Shown here: in pieces, positions 36,201 to 43,714 of the stretch
How positions within the stretch are numbered: position 1 is the stretch's first letter
How the letters are laid out: the number at the start of each line of letters is the position of its first letter
Assembly: GCF_014773275.1 (NCBI RefSeq)
Contig: NZ_JACWMW010000001.1
Span: forward strand, 1,364,001-1,428,000
DNA length: 64,000 nucleotides
Direction: 5' to 3'
Source of the DNA: Mucilaginibacter rigui
Lineage (GTDB): Bacteria; Bacteroidota; Bacteroidia; Sphingobacteriales; Sphingobacteriaceae
Made by a program: the position numbers and the translations under genes
Notes under the pieces: generated by a model
What the model saw: the letters and a program-made list of their open reading frames with translations, nothing else
The model's database searches: none
Told to the model about the DNA's origin: nothing

Positions 36201-37487
36201 TTATTTAACAGCTTCAAGGGCCTCAAAAAGGCTTTCAGCAGCTTTGTAAACATCGGTATAGGTATTGTAAAACGGCACAGGGCTCAATCGGATCACATCC
36301 GGTTCGCGCCAGTCGCCAATAACGCCGTTATCTGCCAGGTAATTAAAAATGGCCTTTGCTTTGCGTTTGCAAACTACCGATAACTGGCACCCGCGTTGTG
36401 CTTTATCTGTGGGTGTGATGATCTGGTAAACATCCTCACCGTGTTTTTTATTCACCTCGCCTATTAAATACTCCAGATAGCCGGTAAGTGTTTCGCTTTT
36501 GGCACGTAACGCCGGCAAGCCACCTGCTTTTTCAAACAGATCAAGCGAGGCGCGGTGCAGAGCCATTAGCAGTATTGGGCTGGTGCTTACGTTCCACCCT
36601 TCCGCTCCGTTCTCGGGTTCAAAACCGGGCGCCATTAAAAACTGCTTATCCTTACGGTAGCCCCACCAACCGGCAAAGCGGTTCAGTGTGTCATCTGCAA
36701 AATGCTTTTCATGTACAAAAATGCCACTGATACCACCAGGACCCGAGTTCATGTATTTGTAGGAACACCAGCAGGCGAAATCTGCATCCCACTCGTGCAG
36801 CTTTAATGGCACGTTGCCCGCGGCATGTGCCAGATCGAACCCAACGAGGGCACCTGCGGCATGGCCTGCTTTAGCTATAGCCTCCAGGTCAAATAACTGC
36901 CCTGTGTAATAGTTTATTCCACTAAACATTACTAATGCCAGTTCATCAGCGTTATCGGCTATCTGTTTCAGAATATCCCGGGTACGGAGTGTGGTTTCGC
37001 CGATACGCGGTGCAACCTCTATAATGGCATCTTTTGGGTCGAAACCATGGAAACGTACCTGGCTTTCCATAGCGTATTGGTCTGACGGGAAAGCGCCCGC
37101 CTCCATCAATATCTTATAACGTTTATCTTTTGGTTTATAGAAACTTACCATCAGTAAATGAAGATTTACCGTGAGCGAGTTCATCACTGTTATTTCGGTT
37201 TGTTTGGCACCTAAAATGTTTGATAATGGCCCAAGCAGAGTTTTATGATACTTAAGCCAGGGCTCGTTGCCAATAAACCAGCCTTCTACCGCGTTATCTT
37301 CCCACGCGTTTAGCTGATCCTGTACATATTTTTTAACCGAACGGGGTTGCAAACCTAAAGAGTTTCCGCACAAGTAAACGGCATCTTGCCCGTTATGTTT
37401 TGGTATTAAAAACTCATCGCGAAAGCTTTTTAAAGCATCCTGCTCATCCAAATGTAGGGCAAATTGTAAAGTGTTATGGTAAATCAT
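36201..37487 (-). CDS. kynU: Kynureninase
   Basis: A 428-residue PLP enzyme that splits kynurenine or 3-hydroxykynurenine to anthranilate or 3-hydroxyanthranilate and alanine. The PLP lysine is in SYKYMNSGPGG (about residue 240). The segment YLCGNSLGLQPRSV (about 38-51) and the MFSGINYYTGQLFD and SPVPFYNTY regions match the family. Length is normal. No other kynurenine gene is near, so it may serve tryptophan breakdown or NAD synthesis encoded elsewhere. It is the first gene of the kynU-bestrophin-HDAC-like run. Confidence 0.93.
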   Translation of the reverse strand: MIYHNTLQFALHLDEQDALKSFRDEFLIPKHNGQDAVYLCGNSLGLQPRSVKKYVQDQLNAWEDNAVEGWFIGNEPWLKYHKTLLGPLSNILGAKQTEITVMNSLTVNLHLLMVSFYKPKDKRYKILMEAGAFPSDQYAMESQVRFHGFDPKDAIIEVAPRIGETTLRTRDILKQIADNADELALVMFSGINYYTGQLFDLEAIAKAGHAAGALVGFDLAHAAGNVPLKLHEWDADFACWCSYKYMNSGPGGISGIFVHEKHFADDTLNRFAGWWGYRKDKQFLMAPGFEPENGAEGWNVSTSPILLMALHRASLDLFEKAGGLPALRAKSETLTGYLEYLIGEVNKKHGEDVYQIITPTDKAQRGCQLSVVCKRKAKAIFNYLADNGVIGDWREPDVIRLSPVPFYNTYTDVYKAAESLFEALEAVK

Positions 37488-37596
37488 TAGTCAATATTAC
37501 AAAAAACTGCATTACCTGTTTTATACTAAATTTAAACATCCTTCCTTTTAATGATATTCGTTGTTATTTTAGAGGCATATTTACCCATGCACAACT

Positions 37597-38214
37597 ATGT
37601 GGAATATTATAAAGAAATACTATTTAGCAACTTTTGCCGGAATGTTTGCTGCAACTTTAATAAAGATATTGCTGGATAAGCATACCGAAACTTTTTACAG
37701 AGCATTGCTTATTGCCCTTGCAACAGCCTTTGTAATCAGCCTTATTGCGGGTACGCTTTTTTACTTTCAGGATACCAAATGGGGCCCAAAAAAGCGTAAA
37801 AAGCTATTTGATAAATCCCCTTTTGTTGATTTACTGATGAACCGTTTTATCCAAAAGGATTACGCTGCTGTTGGGGTAATAAATGGGTACACCGTTATTG
37901 TGAGTTATACGTGGCCAAACGGCGGTGCCGCAATAGCCGTGAATGTTTTATTTGATAAGGATTTTGCAGCCCGTTATAATGGTGATATTGATAATATTAA
38001 AAACAGGAATAAATTATACACCTGGACCGAAGGAGCCGTAGGCGACCTTTTAACGTATAACTACAGACGCCCATCATATTACAAAATAATGGAAACCGCC
38101 GAAGTACTGATCAATGTTTTAAAGGCCGAAGGCTTGTCTGCCACAAATTATAAGGATAATGAAAAACCTGAACTTGCCACAGGCAATATAACCAGGTTTG
38201 GTGCGGTGATATAA
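37597..38214 (+). CDS. Membrane protein of unknown function
   Basis: A 205-residue protein with two N-terminal membrane helices (about residues 7-25 and 36-55), then a charged loop (KWGPKKRKKLFDKSP) and a C-terminal soluble domain of about 140 residues with mixed alpha/beta pattern and no cysteines. I do not recognise it. It is alone, divergent from kynU and ends at the base before the convergent PNPOx-family gene stop. Confidence 0.65.
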   Translation: MWNIIKKYYLATFAGMFAATLIKILLDKHTETFYRALLIALATAFVISLIAGTLFYFQDTKWGPKKRKKLFDKSPFVDLLMNRFIQKDYAAVGVINGYTVIVSYTWPNGGAAIAVNVLFDKDFAARYNGDIDNIKNRNKLYTWTEGAVGDLLTYNYRRPSYYKIMETAEVLINVLKAEGLSATNYKDNEKPELATGNITRFGAVI

Positions 38215-38712
38215 TTACAAATCTATTTTACCGTGCTTACCTTCGTCATATTGCTTGCCACTTAATGCAGCTTTCAACATGTTAAATAACACTACCATAC
38301 TGCTGCTGCTGCTATCCCAGTATTCTGCATCGGTTGGCTCAAGTTTTATCAGGATAAGTTTTGGGTCGTCTAATCCTTCGGGGAAAAATGCCTGTACAAA
38401 CGGGTTCCAAAGCTCCTTCATTTTGGCTTTATCATCAACCAGTGTAGCTTCGGCAACTATGCTCAGGTAGGTGTGGTTCTTGGAGTCTGAATATGTTAAT
38501 GATACGGTATTCTCTACCGATATCTCGCTGGCCTTCGGTGAATATTCATTGGTGAAAAACCATATATTACCGTCATCATCTACGTCTGCCGTACCCATAG
38601 GCCTGCTGTTAAAGCCGTTTTCCTGGTTATAGGTGGTCAGCATAGCTGTTTTTACTTCGTTTATTTTGTCCTGCATGTATTTCAGGCTCTCTGTTTTTGA
38701 CCAATTGCTCAT
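38215..38712 (-). CDS. Pyridoxamine-phosphate-oxidase-fold protein (general stress type)
   Basis: A 165-residue split-barrel flavin-binding-fold protein like general stress protein 26. The pattern MLTTYNQENGFNSRPMG (about 23-39) and WFFTNEYSPKASEI (51-64), followed by SLTYSDSKNHTYLSI and the WNPFVQAFFPEGLDDP segment, is typical. Such proteins bind FMN or a deazaflavin and reduce small molecules or stress-related substrates. It is not PdxH itself. It is a single gene. Confidence 0.85.
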   Translation of the reverse strand: MSNWSKTESLKYMQDKINEVKTAMLTTYNQENGFNSRPMGTADVDDDGNIWFFTNEYSPKASEISVENTVSLTYSDSKNHTYLSIVAEATLVDDKAKMKELWNPFVQAFFPEGLDDPKLILIKLEPTDAEYWDSSSSSMVVLFNMLKAALSGKQYDEGKHGKIDL

Positions 38713-38753
38713 AGTATGTTATCTTATAACTAACCAATAAACCAACAACAAAA

Positions 38754-39179
38754 TTATTTGTTGGGCTTACTCACATAAATATTTCCTTTTACATAAAAAC
38801 GGTAAGGCAGCAAGGCATCCTCACCTGCATAATCAACCCCTACGCGCGGGCCGGCCGCCACCTCAGAGTCGGGGAAAGTTAGCCCCCTATCCTCTACCCA
38901 TATCACATCGCTTTGCAGGCTCATGGCATTTATTTTACGGGAAATGCCTAGATACACGTATGATACCCCGCCCTGCATATACATAGTTTGGGTACGTGGT
39001 GTAAGCTTACCACCGTACGAGTGTGCGGCTTTGTCATTAACGCCGGTATAGGCTTCTGTTTCAACAATGTACCCACCGGCAAGTTCACCATCAATATAGG
39101 TAAATAAGTACTTGCCTATCAAATCGCGACTTATCGCTACGGTATCAGTATTATGGTAATAGCTTTCAGGAAGTTTCAT
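38754..39179 (-). CDS. 3-methyladenine DNA glycosylase, internally deleted
   Basis: A 141-residue AAG/MPG-type DNA repair protein; intact members have about 190-210 residues. The N-terminus is normal: VETEAY with catalytic Glu42 and Tyr44, and AAHS with His53, then SYVYL (73-77). The sequence then jumps straight to GISRKINAMSL and the C-terminal end (GPRVGVDYAG, LPYRFYVKGN). The central part of about 60 residues, which in the family holds the YGxxxxxN strand, the Arg of the base pocket and the GPGKL motif, is missing in frame. It is probably inactive or changed. The alpha/beta hydrolase gene ends one base upstream. Confidence 0.8.
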   Translation of the reverse strand: MKLPESYYHNTDTVAISRDLIGKYLFTYIDGELAGGYIVETEAYTGVNDKAAHSYGGKLTPRTQTMYMQGGVSYVYLGISRKINAMSLQSDVIWVEDRGLTFPDSEVAAGPRVGVDYAGEDALLPYRFYVKGNIYVSKPNK

Positions 39180-39180
39180 A

Positions 39181-39831
39181 TCATTTCAGGATATCGGCCA
39201 GTAAGGCGTTTATCTCATCCGCCTTATCAAACACCATAATATGGGTGCCGCCTTTTATAACCGCCGTAGGGTTTTTAATGTTTTGCTGAGGGAAAACAAG
39301 ATCTTTATCGCCAATAATATGATAAAGGTTGGGGATTGTTACGGTGTTTTTCCAAGACAGTACCGCCTGCATGGCCCATTTTAAAAATATGGGGGATGAC
39401 TTGCGTAACATGCTTTTAAATAAAGCCAGGTCATTCGGCAGCATTGCGCCAAACATGGGTTTTACCAGGAAACCTAAATGCGTCATTAATTTTCCTGGTA
39501 TAGCTTTGTAAACAGGCAGGCTGCGGAAGAATTTAAAGTACCATGGCGCCTCGTTATCGGTTTTGATGCTTGATATTAGTATCACTTTACCAAGGTTAAC
39601 TTGTTTGGCTATTTCAACCGAGATCATCCCGCCTAATGATACGCCTATTACGGTTGAATTATCCTGTATATCGTATTGTTTAACAATGCTTTGTGCATAA
39701 GTGGTTAAAGTATCATCAGATGCCGGGATATGCCAGTTGACCAAAATTACTTCACAGTTTGCAGGCAGCTTAATATGCTTAAACAGGCGACTATCAGCCC
39801 CCAGGCCTGATATCAGATAAACCTTATGCAT
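39181..39831 (-). CDS. Alpha/beta hydrolase
   Basis: A 216-residue small alpha/beta hydrolase. The nucleophile elbow is VSLGG within VIGVSLGGMIS (about residue 85), and the late HIMVF segment could hold the His, with Asp in IGDKDLVFP (about 172-180). A short cap lies between. The substrate is unknown. Its start overlaps the end of the GAF gene by eight bases and it ends one base before the glycosylase, so the three form an operon. Confidence 0.8.
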   Translation of the reverse strand: MHKVYLISGLGADSRLFKHIKLPANCEVILVNWHIPASDDTLTTYAQSIVKQYDIQDNSTVIGVSLGGMISVEIAKQVNLGKVILISSIKTDNEAPWYFKFFRSLPVYKAIPGKLMTHLGFLVKPMFGAMLPNDLALFKSMLRKSSPIFLKWAMQAVLSWKNTVTIPNLYHIIGDKDLVFPQQNIKNPTAVIKGGTHIMVFDKADEINALLADILK

Positions 39832-40306
39832 TAAATTTGATCAACCCGATAACTTGTGTCAAATATTTTGAATCTGTCTCGTCAAACTCATTCAACTCAG
39901 AGCTGTCTACATCCAAAACGCCAATAACTTCGCCATGCGAGAATAAAGGCAGCACAATCTCTGAACGGGATAACGAACTACAGGCAATATGGCCGGGGAA
40001 AGCATCCACATCCGGCACGATCAGTGTTTCGGCTTTATCCCATGCGGTGCCGCAAACGCCCCTGCCTTTGGCAATACGGGTACAGGCAACCGGCCCCTGG
40101 AACGGGCCTAAAACCAATTCATCGTTCTTTACCAGATAAAAACCTACCCAAAACCATTTAAATTGTTCTTTTAAAGCCGCAGCCACATTAGCCAGGTTGG
40201 CAATAAGGTCGGTTTCGCCATAAAGCAAACCTTCTATCTGCGGGATGAGCGATTGATACTGCTCCTCTTTGCTCCCCGAAGCTGTTATTTGTAAGTCCTC
40301 TGCCAT
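39824..40306 (-). CDS. msrC: Free methionine-R-sulfoxide reductase (GAF-domain)
   Basis: A 160-residue single-GAF protein of the fRMsr family, which reduces free methionine-(R)-sulfoxide. The conserved catalytic cysteines are visible: one in ACTRIAKGRGVCG (two Cys) and one in HIACSS. The WFWVGFYL and VLDVDSSELNEFD segments complete the GAF fold. I use the ATG at 40306 (MAEDLQ) because the longer reading begins with unrelated residues. It is the first gene of a three-gene run with a hydrolase and the shortened glycosylase, all of which could serve damage repair. Confidence 0.9.
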   Translation of the reverse strand: MAEDLQITASGSKEEQYQSLIPQIEGLLYGETDLIANLANVAAALKEQFKWFWVGFYLVKNDELVLGPFQGPVACTRIAKGRGVCGTAWDKAETLIVPDVDAFPGHIACSSLSRSEIVLPLFSHGEVIGVLDVDSSELNEFDETDSKYLTQVIGLIKFNA

Positions 40307-40381
40307 AAAGCAAATGTAATGATGCCTTGTTGAAAGTAAATAAGCCAAATCTCATATTTAATATTTTATTTAGCAGGTAAG

Positions 40382-41080
40382 ATGATTGTTAGCCTCACTA
40401 TTGTTCGTTACCGGAAGACATTTGTGCCATTTGCCCTGCTTGCCATGGCTTTGCACCGCCTGCCTATGTGGCTGCAAACTGGCTGTAGCTTTTGGAAGTT
40501 GCTTGGCAGCGGCCGCAATGGCACCTTCGATCTGCAACCCGACTGGCAGCAATGGGGCTTATTAGCGGTATGGGATGATCGGGAAGATTACGATCGATTT
40601 GCCAAAAAATCCTTCGTAAGCAAATGGTGGAGGGTACTGGGCCGCGAAACCTGGACACTTTTATGCCAGCCGATGCAAAGCCATGGTAAATGGGATGGCA
40701 AAGAGCCATTCGGTAAACCCAATAACGCCATGGGCGATGGCCCAATGGGTGTACTTACCCGCGCCACGATCAGGATGAGCAGGCTGAAGAACTTTTGGTC
40801 GCATGTGGATGAGGTTGCTGATTTAATGGTGGAGGCCCCCGGGTACATCACTTCACTTGGCGTAGGCGAAGCGCCTGTATACCGGCAGGCTACCTTTTCG
40901 GTTTGGGAAAGTATGGAACATATGAAGGCTTTTGCCTACGGTAGTAAACATGCCGAGGTTATCAAAAAAACACGTAGCGAAAACTGGTACAGCGAAGAGC
41001 TTTTTGCCCGTTTCAGGATCATTGAAAGCAGTGGTACCATTAACGGAAAAGACCCGCTTGCAGGATTACTAAAAACATAA
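40382..41080 (+). CDS. Spheroidene-monooxygenase-like (CrtA-like) protein
   Basis: A 232-residue protein like CrtA, a haem protein that oxidises spheroidene in phototrophs. It has the family features TFDLQPDW-type segment (GTFDLQPDWQQWGLLAVWD, 54-72), an ALTRATI-like LTRATIRMSRLKNFW stretch (126-140), and GYITSLGVGEAP near 155. It has two ferredoxin-like halves. No carotenoid gene is near, so a different oxidation is likely. It is divergent from the GAF gene and is followed by a small unknown gene. Confidence 0.75.
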   Translation: MIVSLTIVRYRKTFVPFALLAMALHRLPMWLQTGCSFWKLLGSGRNGTFDLQPDWQQWGLLAVWDDREDYDRFAKKSFVSKWWRVLGRETWTLLCQPMQSHGKWDGKEPFGKPNNAMGDGPMGVLTRATIRMSRLKNFWSHVDEVADLMVEAPGYITSLGVGEAPVYRQATFSVWESMEHMKAFAYGSKHAEVIKKTRSENWYSEELFARFRIIESSGTINGKDPLAGLLKT

Positions 41081-41088
41081 ATTAGATT

Positions 41089-41337
41089 ATGAGAATAATT
41101 GCAGAATTACCCCACCCTGATTTTAAAATATCTATCCTTAACATGAACCAAAAGTATATTGTAAAGATAGAACAAGGTGCCCTGGAGCAAACCTATAAGA
41201 TCCCCGAAATGGATTTGACAGATGGCGTAAATAGCGTTTTTGAATTGCTTGATGAAGCGTTTTTGAAGACCATTGCAGAACGTTTCATAACCATGGGCAC
41301 TGATTATAAAGATGCGTTCTATAGATATAATTATTAA
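41089..41337 (+). CDS. Small protein of unknown function
   Basis: An 82-residue soluble protein with no signal or cysteine. It is rich in acidic and aromatic residues, with a central EQTYKIPEMDLTDG stretch and an ending YKDAFYRYNY. I do not recognise it. It begins 8 bases after the CrtA-like gene and is probably co-transcribed; base use is like the neighbours. Confidence 0.55.
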   Translation: MRIIAELPHPDFKISILNMNQKYIVKIEQGALEQTYKIPEMDLTDGVNSVFELLDEAFLKTIAERFITMGTDYKDAFYRYNY

Positions 41338-41637
41338 TAGAGTTAAAATTCATAACTATCTGTAAAATAAATATTTATATATTTTACAAATTCACAACCA
41401 AATTTTATTTGGTGGCTTTTTAAGTATAAATCTATATTTCCTAAAAAAAAGATAGTTAATGGCTTCCAATATTTCGATGATATGTACTAATTAAATAATT
41501 GATATTTAATTAGTTATGTTAAATAAAATTAACAAACAAAATTTTATTTGGGTGCATTTTTAGCTATTATATGGGTAATTATATACATCTGCAATCTACT
41601 GCCAGATGTTTTGGATGGTATTTTAAAGTGATTTAAA
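41338..41637. other. A/T-rich spacer with repeats
   Basis: No gene is seen in these 300 bases. They hold a perfect 12-bp inverted repeat (41486-41497 and 41503-41514, ACTAATTAAATA and its complement, 5-base loop). Two near-identical copies of a sequence of about 27 bases start at 41396 and 41535 (each with CAAATTTTATTTGG or a close form). Copy 1 can also fold as a hairpin followed by a T-run, perhaps a terminator for the gene ending at 41337. Confidence 0.6.
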
Positions 41638-41940
41638 TTAGGTAGACAAAAGATCGCAACACCAAAAACCAGATAATACTTTATCAGTGCTTTCTGCGCT
41701 GGGATCATTCAAATTTACAGGAGCATTATATTTTTTAAATACCTTCTCCCCTGTTTTATATTTAATCTCGTTTTTAAAGATCGGACCTTTAAAAGTGAAG
41801 GTGTGAAACTCCCGTTTTCTCCGCACACATCTATATTTTCGGGCAGGGTTTTTATAAGCTCCAGGGTTATTTCCTTTCCAACTATTTCTTCCAGATGATG
41901 TTGAACGCAGGCTATTACCGTACCACAAACCCAAGGTCAT
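41638..41940 (-). pseudogene. Possible frameshifted gene remnant
   Basis: On the minus strand one frame is open for 100 codons from an ATG at 41940, but its first half is Arg/Ser/Asn-rich and looks out of frame. The next frame gives a natural-looking N-terminal part (ACVQHHLEEIVGKEITLEL, then TLPENIDVCGENG) with no start codon. The natural reading then moves to the first frame near 41800 (FTFKGPIFKNEIKYKTGEK). The pattern fits a small gene with a lost start and one frameshift, or noise. I do not recognise the family. Confidence 0.3.
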
Positions 41941-41943
41941 TTT

Positions 41944-42636
41944 TTAATTAGCTGAATTAAGTAATAACTCATCAACCAGCATGGGTACCCCTATCGTAGC
42001 CTTATAAGGCATCTCAACAATGCGCCTGTTGCTAACGGTGGGGATGTGAGGATCGATGATATATTTGGTTACCTCACGGGGCACGTAGTTGATGAGCCCG
42101 GCTGCCGGGTATACCGCAAGCGATGTACCTACCAGTATGAACAGATCGGCTTTTGCGCAAAGTTGCGCGGCGGTTTCTATCATTGGCACAGCCTCGCCAA
42201 ACCAAACCACGTGGGCGCGTAATTGCGAGCCAAGCTCACATGTCTCGCCCATCTTAATTTCCCATCCATCAATGGGGTAAGTCAAATTTGCTTTTACACT
42301 CGATTGCGAACGGGTGATAATACCATGCAGGTGTACAACCCTGGTTGACCCGGCACGTTCATGCAGGTTGTCTATATTTTGGGTGATGATGGTTACATTA
42401 TACTTTTCTTCCAGTTTGGTTAAAGCATAGTGCGCCGCGTTCGGCTCAGCTTCTAAAACCGATTTACGGCGCTGATTGTAAAAATCCTGCACCAGGGCCG
42501 GGTCGCGCTCCCAGGCTTCGGGTGTGGCAACGTCTTCAATATTGTATCCCTCCCATAGCCCATCGCTATCCCTGAACGTTTTTAAGCCGCTCTCGGCGCT
42601 TATTCCCGCGCCGGTGAGTACTATTATGTTTTTCAT
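41944..42636 (-). CDS. cobB: Sirtuin (SIR2 NAD-dependent deacylase)
   Basis: A 230-residue sirtuin that removes acyl groups from lysine using NAD. NAD motifs GAGISAESGLKTFRD (9-23) and TQNIDNLHERAGS (85-97) and the catalytic His104 (HLHG) are present. The small module that normally holds four zinc-binding Cys has only one (Cys133, in GETCELGS); the other three are replaced. I start at the ATG at 42636 (MKNIIVL), as the longer reading adds 27 unrelated residues. It is a single gene. The likely use is protein deacylation; acyl preference is unknown. Confidence 0.9.
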   Translation of the reverse strand: MKNIIVLTGAGISAESGLKTFRDSDGLWEGYNIEDVATPEAWERDPALVQDFYNQRRKSVLEAEPNAAHYALTKLEEKYNVTIITQNIDNLHERAGSTRVVHLHGIITRSQSSVKANLTYPIDGWEIKMGETCELGSQLRAHVVWFGEAVPMIETAAQLCAKADLFILVGTSLAVYPAAGLINYVPREVTKYIIDPHIPTVSNRRIVEMPYKATIGVPMLVDELLLNSAN

Positions 42637-42724
42637 ATTTAAGTGCTTAAAAATAGAATATAAACACCGAATGCAAGTGATAAAGTTAATTTCTCTCGCA
42701 ACGATGCTAAGGCGCAAAAAAAAG

Positions 42725-42784
42725 TGTCAGTCTGAGCTTGTCGAAGACTTAGCAAGTTAGTGGTTCGACAGGCTCACCATGACC
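42725..42784. repeat. Dispersed palindromic repeat family 1, copy 1
   Basis: TGTCAGTCTGAGCTTGTCG ... GGTTCGACAGGCTCACCATGAC: an imperfect hairpin with arms around a short centre. Near-identical copies lie at 42956-43017 and 51614-51676. Confidence 0.8.
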
Positions 42785-42809
42785 ATGCGCCTTTGCAAAA
42801 AACACAATT

Positions 42810-42904
42810 CGCCTTTGTTGGTGTTGTCACCAACAACATTTAGGACGGCTAAATTGCAAGGGTGGATGCATGGCGGCTTGTTGGTGACAACACCAACAAG
42901 GGCG
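42810..42904. repeat. Nested palindrome pair
   Basis: Two inverted arms, 42810-42836 and 42878-42904, match at 26 of 27 positions. Each arm is itself a perfect palindrome (TTGTTGGTG and CACCAACAA around a 4-base centre). So it can fold as two small hairpins or one long stem. Confidence 0.8.
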
Positions 42905-42955
42905 AAAAATAATGTTAAATCCTCACGTTAAGTAGCAAAGTAAAAAAATAAAAAG

Positions 42956-43017
42956 TGTCAGTCTGAGCTTGTCAAAGACTTTACAACTTAGTGGTTCGCG
43001 ACAGGCTCACCATAACA
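42956..43017. repeat. Dispersed palindromic repeat family 1, copy 2
   Basis: Diverged copy of the repeat at 42725, with the same flanking pattern (CAAAG-type sequence outside). Between the SIR2 gene start and the DUF6580 terminator no gene is seen. Confidence 0.75.
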
Positions 43018-43048
43018 ATGTGCCTTTGCGGGAAACACAATCACAAAA

Positions 43049-43079
43049 AAAAGCGGTTAACCAATGGCCAACCGCTTTT
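43049..43079 (-). terminator. Terminator of the cobalamin operon
   Basis: Ten-base stem AAAAGCGGTT / AACCGCTTTT with an 11-base loop, directly downstream of the last operon gene; on the minus strand it ends in CTTTTTTTTGTG. Confidence 0.85.
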
Positions 43080-43097
43080 CAATATCATTTTATCAGC

Positions 43098-43664
43098 TTA
43101 TAAAGCCAGTTGCCTTTTTTCCTGCAATACGGTGTACTTGCTTTTTGCCAGTTCGAAACCTCCAAACAGGATGGCTCCAAATAACAGGTCGCCAAATAAC
43201 ATATTCTTTTCAAACGGGATAGCAGCTACCAAAGATGCACCGTAGCCTGCAAGCGTAGTTGGGTAACTTGTTATCCACGGCAGATCCATTATTAACCAGT
43301 GAATCAGAACTGGTAATATGACTACTAATACAATATTGTAAACCGTAAGTTTTTTAATTAAAGTTCCGGCAAAGATGATCAGTGCAAAACATCCGTACAT
43401 CCACAAGTCGCCCACCGAGAACAGCATTATTTTATGAAAGTAGAAATAATTAATAGGGATATTACTCAAAAAGATGGAAGCTAACACAACAGCGTAGGCT
43501 TTCCATTTATCGTTAAAGTAAGTACCCCCAAATAATGCTACTGCACCTATTGGTGTAAAGTTACTGAGCCATTGAAATTCTAATGTAACTATACGCATAG
43601 CTACAGATACGATGATCATAAGCATTAATACAGTAGTACGGGTGTTTGTTTTTTGTGATGCCAT
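43098..43664 (-). CDS. DUF6580-type membrane protein of the cobalamin operon
   Basis: A 188-residue protein with about five membrane helices and a short soluble N-terminus. The segments FTPIGAVALFGGTYF (about 35-49) and GYGASLVAAIPFEKNMLFGDLLFG (split, 142-165) match the DUF6580 pattern, which resembles small ECF-type S components. It is third gene after btuB and the beta-propeller gene, 50 bases from the latter, under a cobalamin riboswitch. This context suggests a role in uptake of cobalamin or a related compound, perhaps at the inner membrane; this is inference. Confidence 0.7.
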   Translation of the reverse strand: MASQKTNTRTTVLMLMIIVSVAMRIVTLEFQWLSNFTPIGAVALFGGTYFNDKWKAYAVVLASIFLSNIPINYFYFHKIMLFSVGDLWMYGCFALIIFAGTLIKKLTVYNIVLVVILPVLIHWLIMDLPWITSYPTTLAGYGASLVAAIPFEKNMLFGDLLFGAILFGGFELAKSKYTVLQEKRQLAL

Positions 43665-43714
43665 GTTTTATAATGTAGCGCAAATTTATTGATAATACAG
43701 TGTAATATAAAATG

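Noticed and set aside
41944..42636. Sirtuin as a Thoeris-like or other SIR2 defence protein
   Set aside because: Size and motifs are those of a stand-alone deacylase and no TIR or partner gene is present.
42700..43080. CRISPR array in the repeat-rich spacer
   Set aside because: The repeats are inverted and dispersed, not direct repeats with regular spacers, and no cas gene is in the window.
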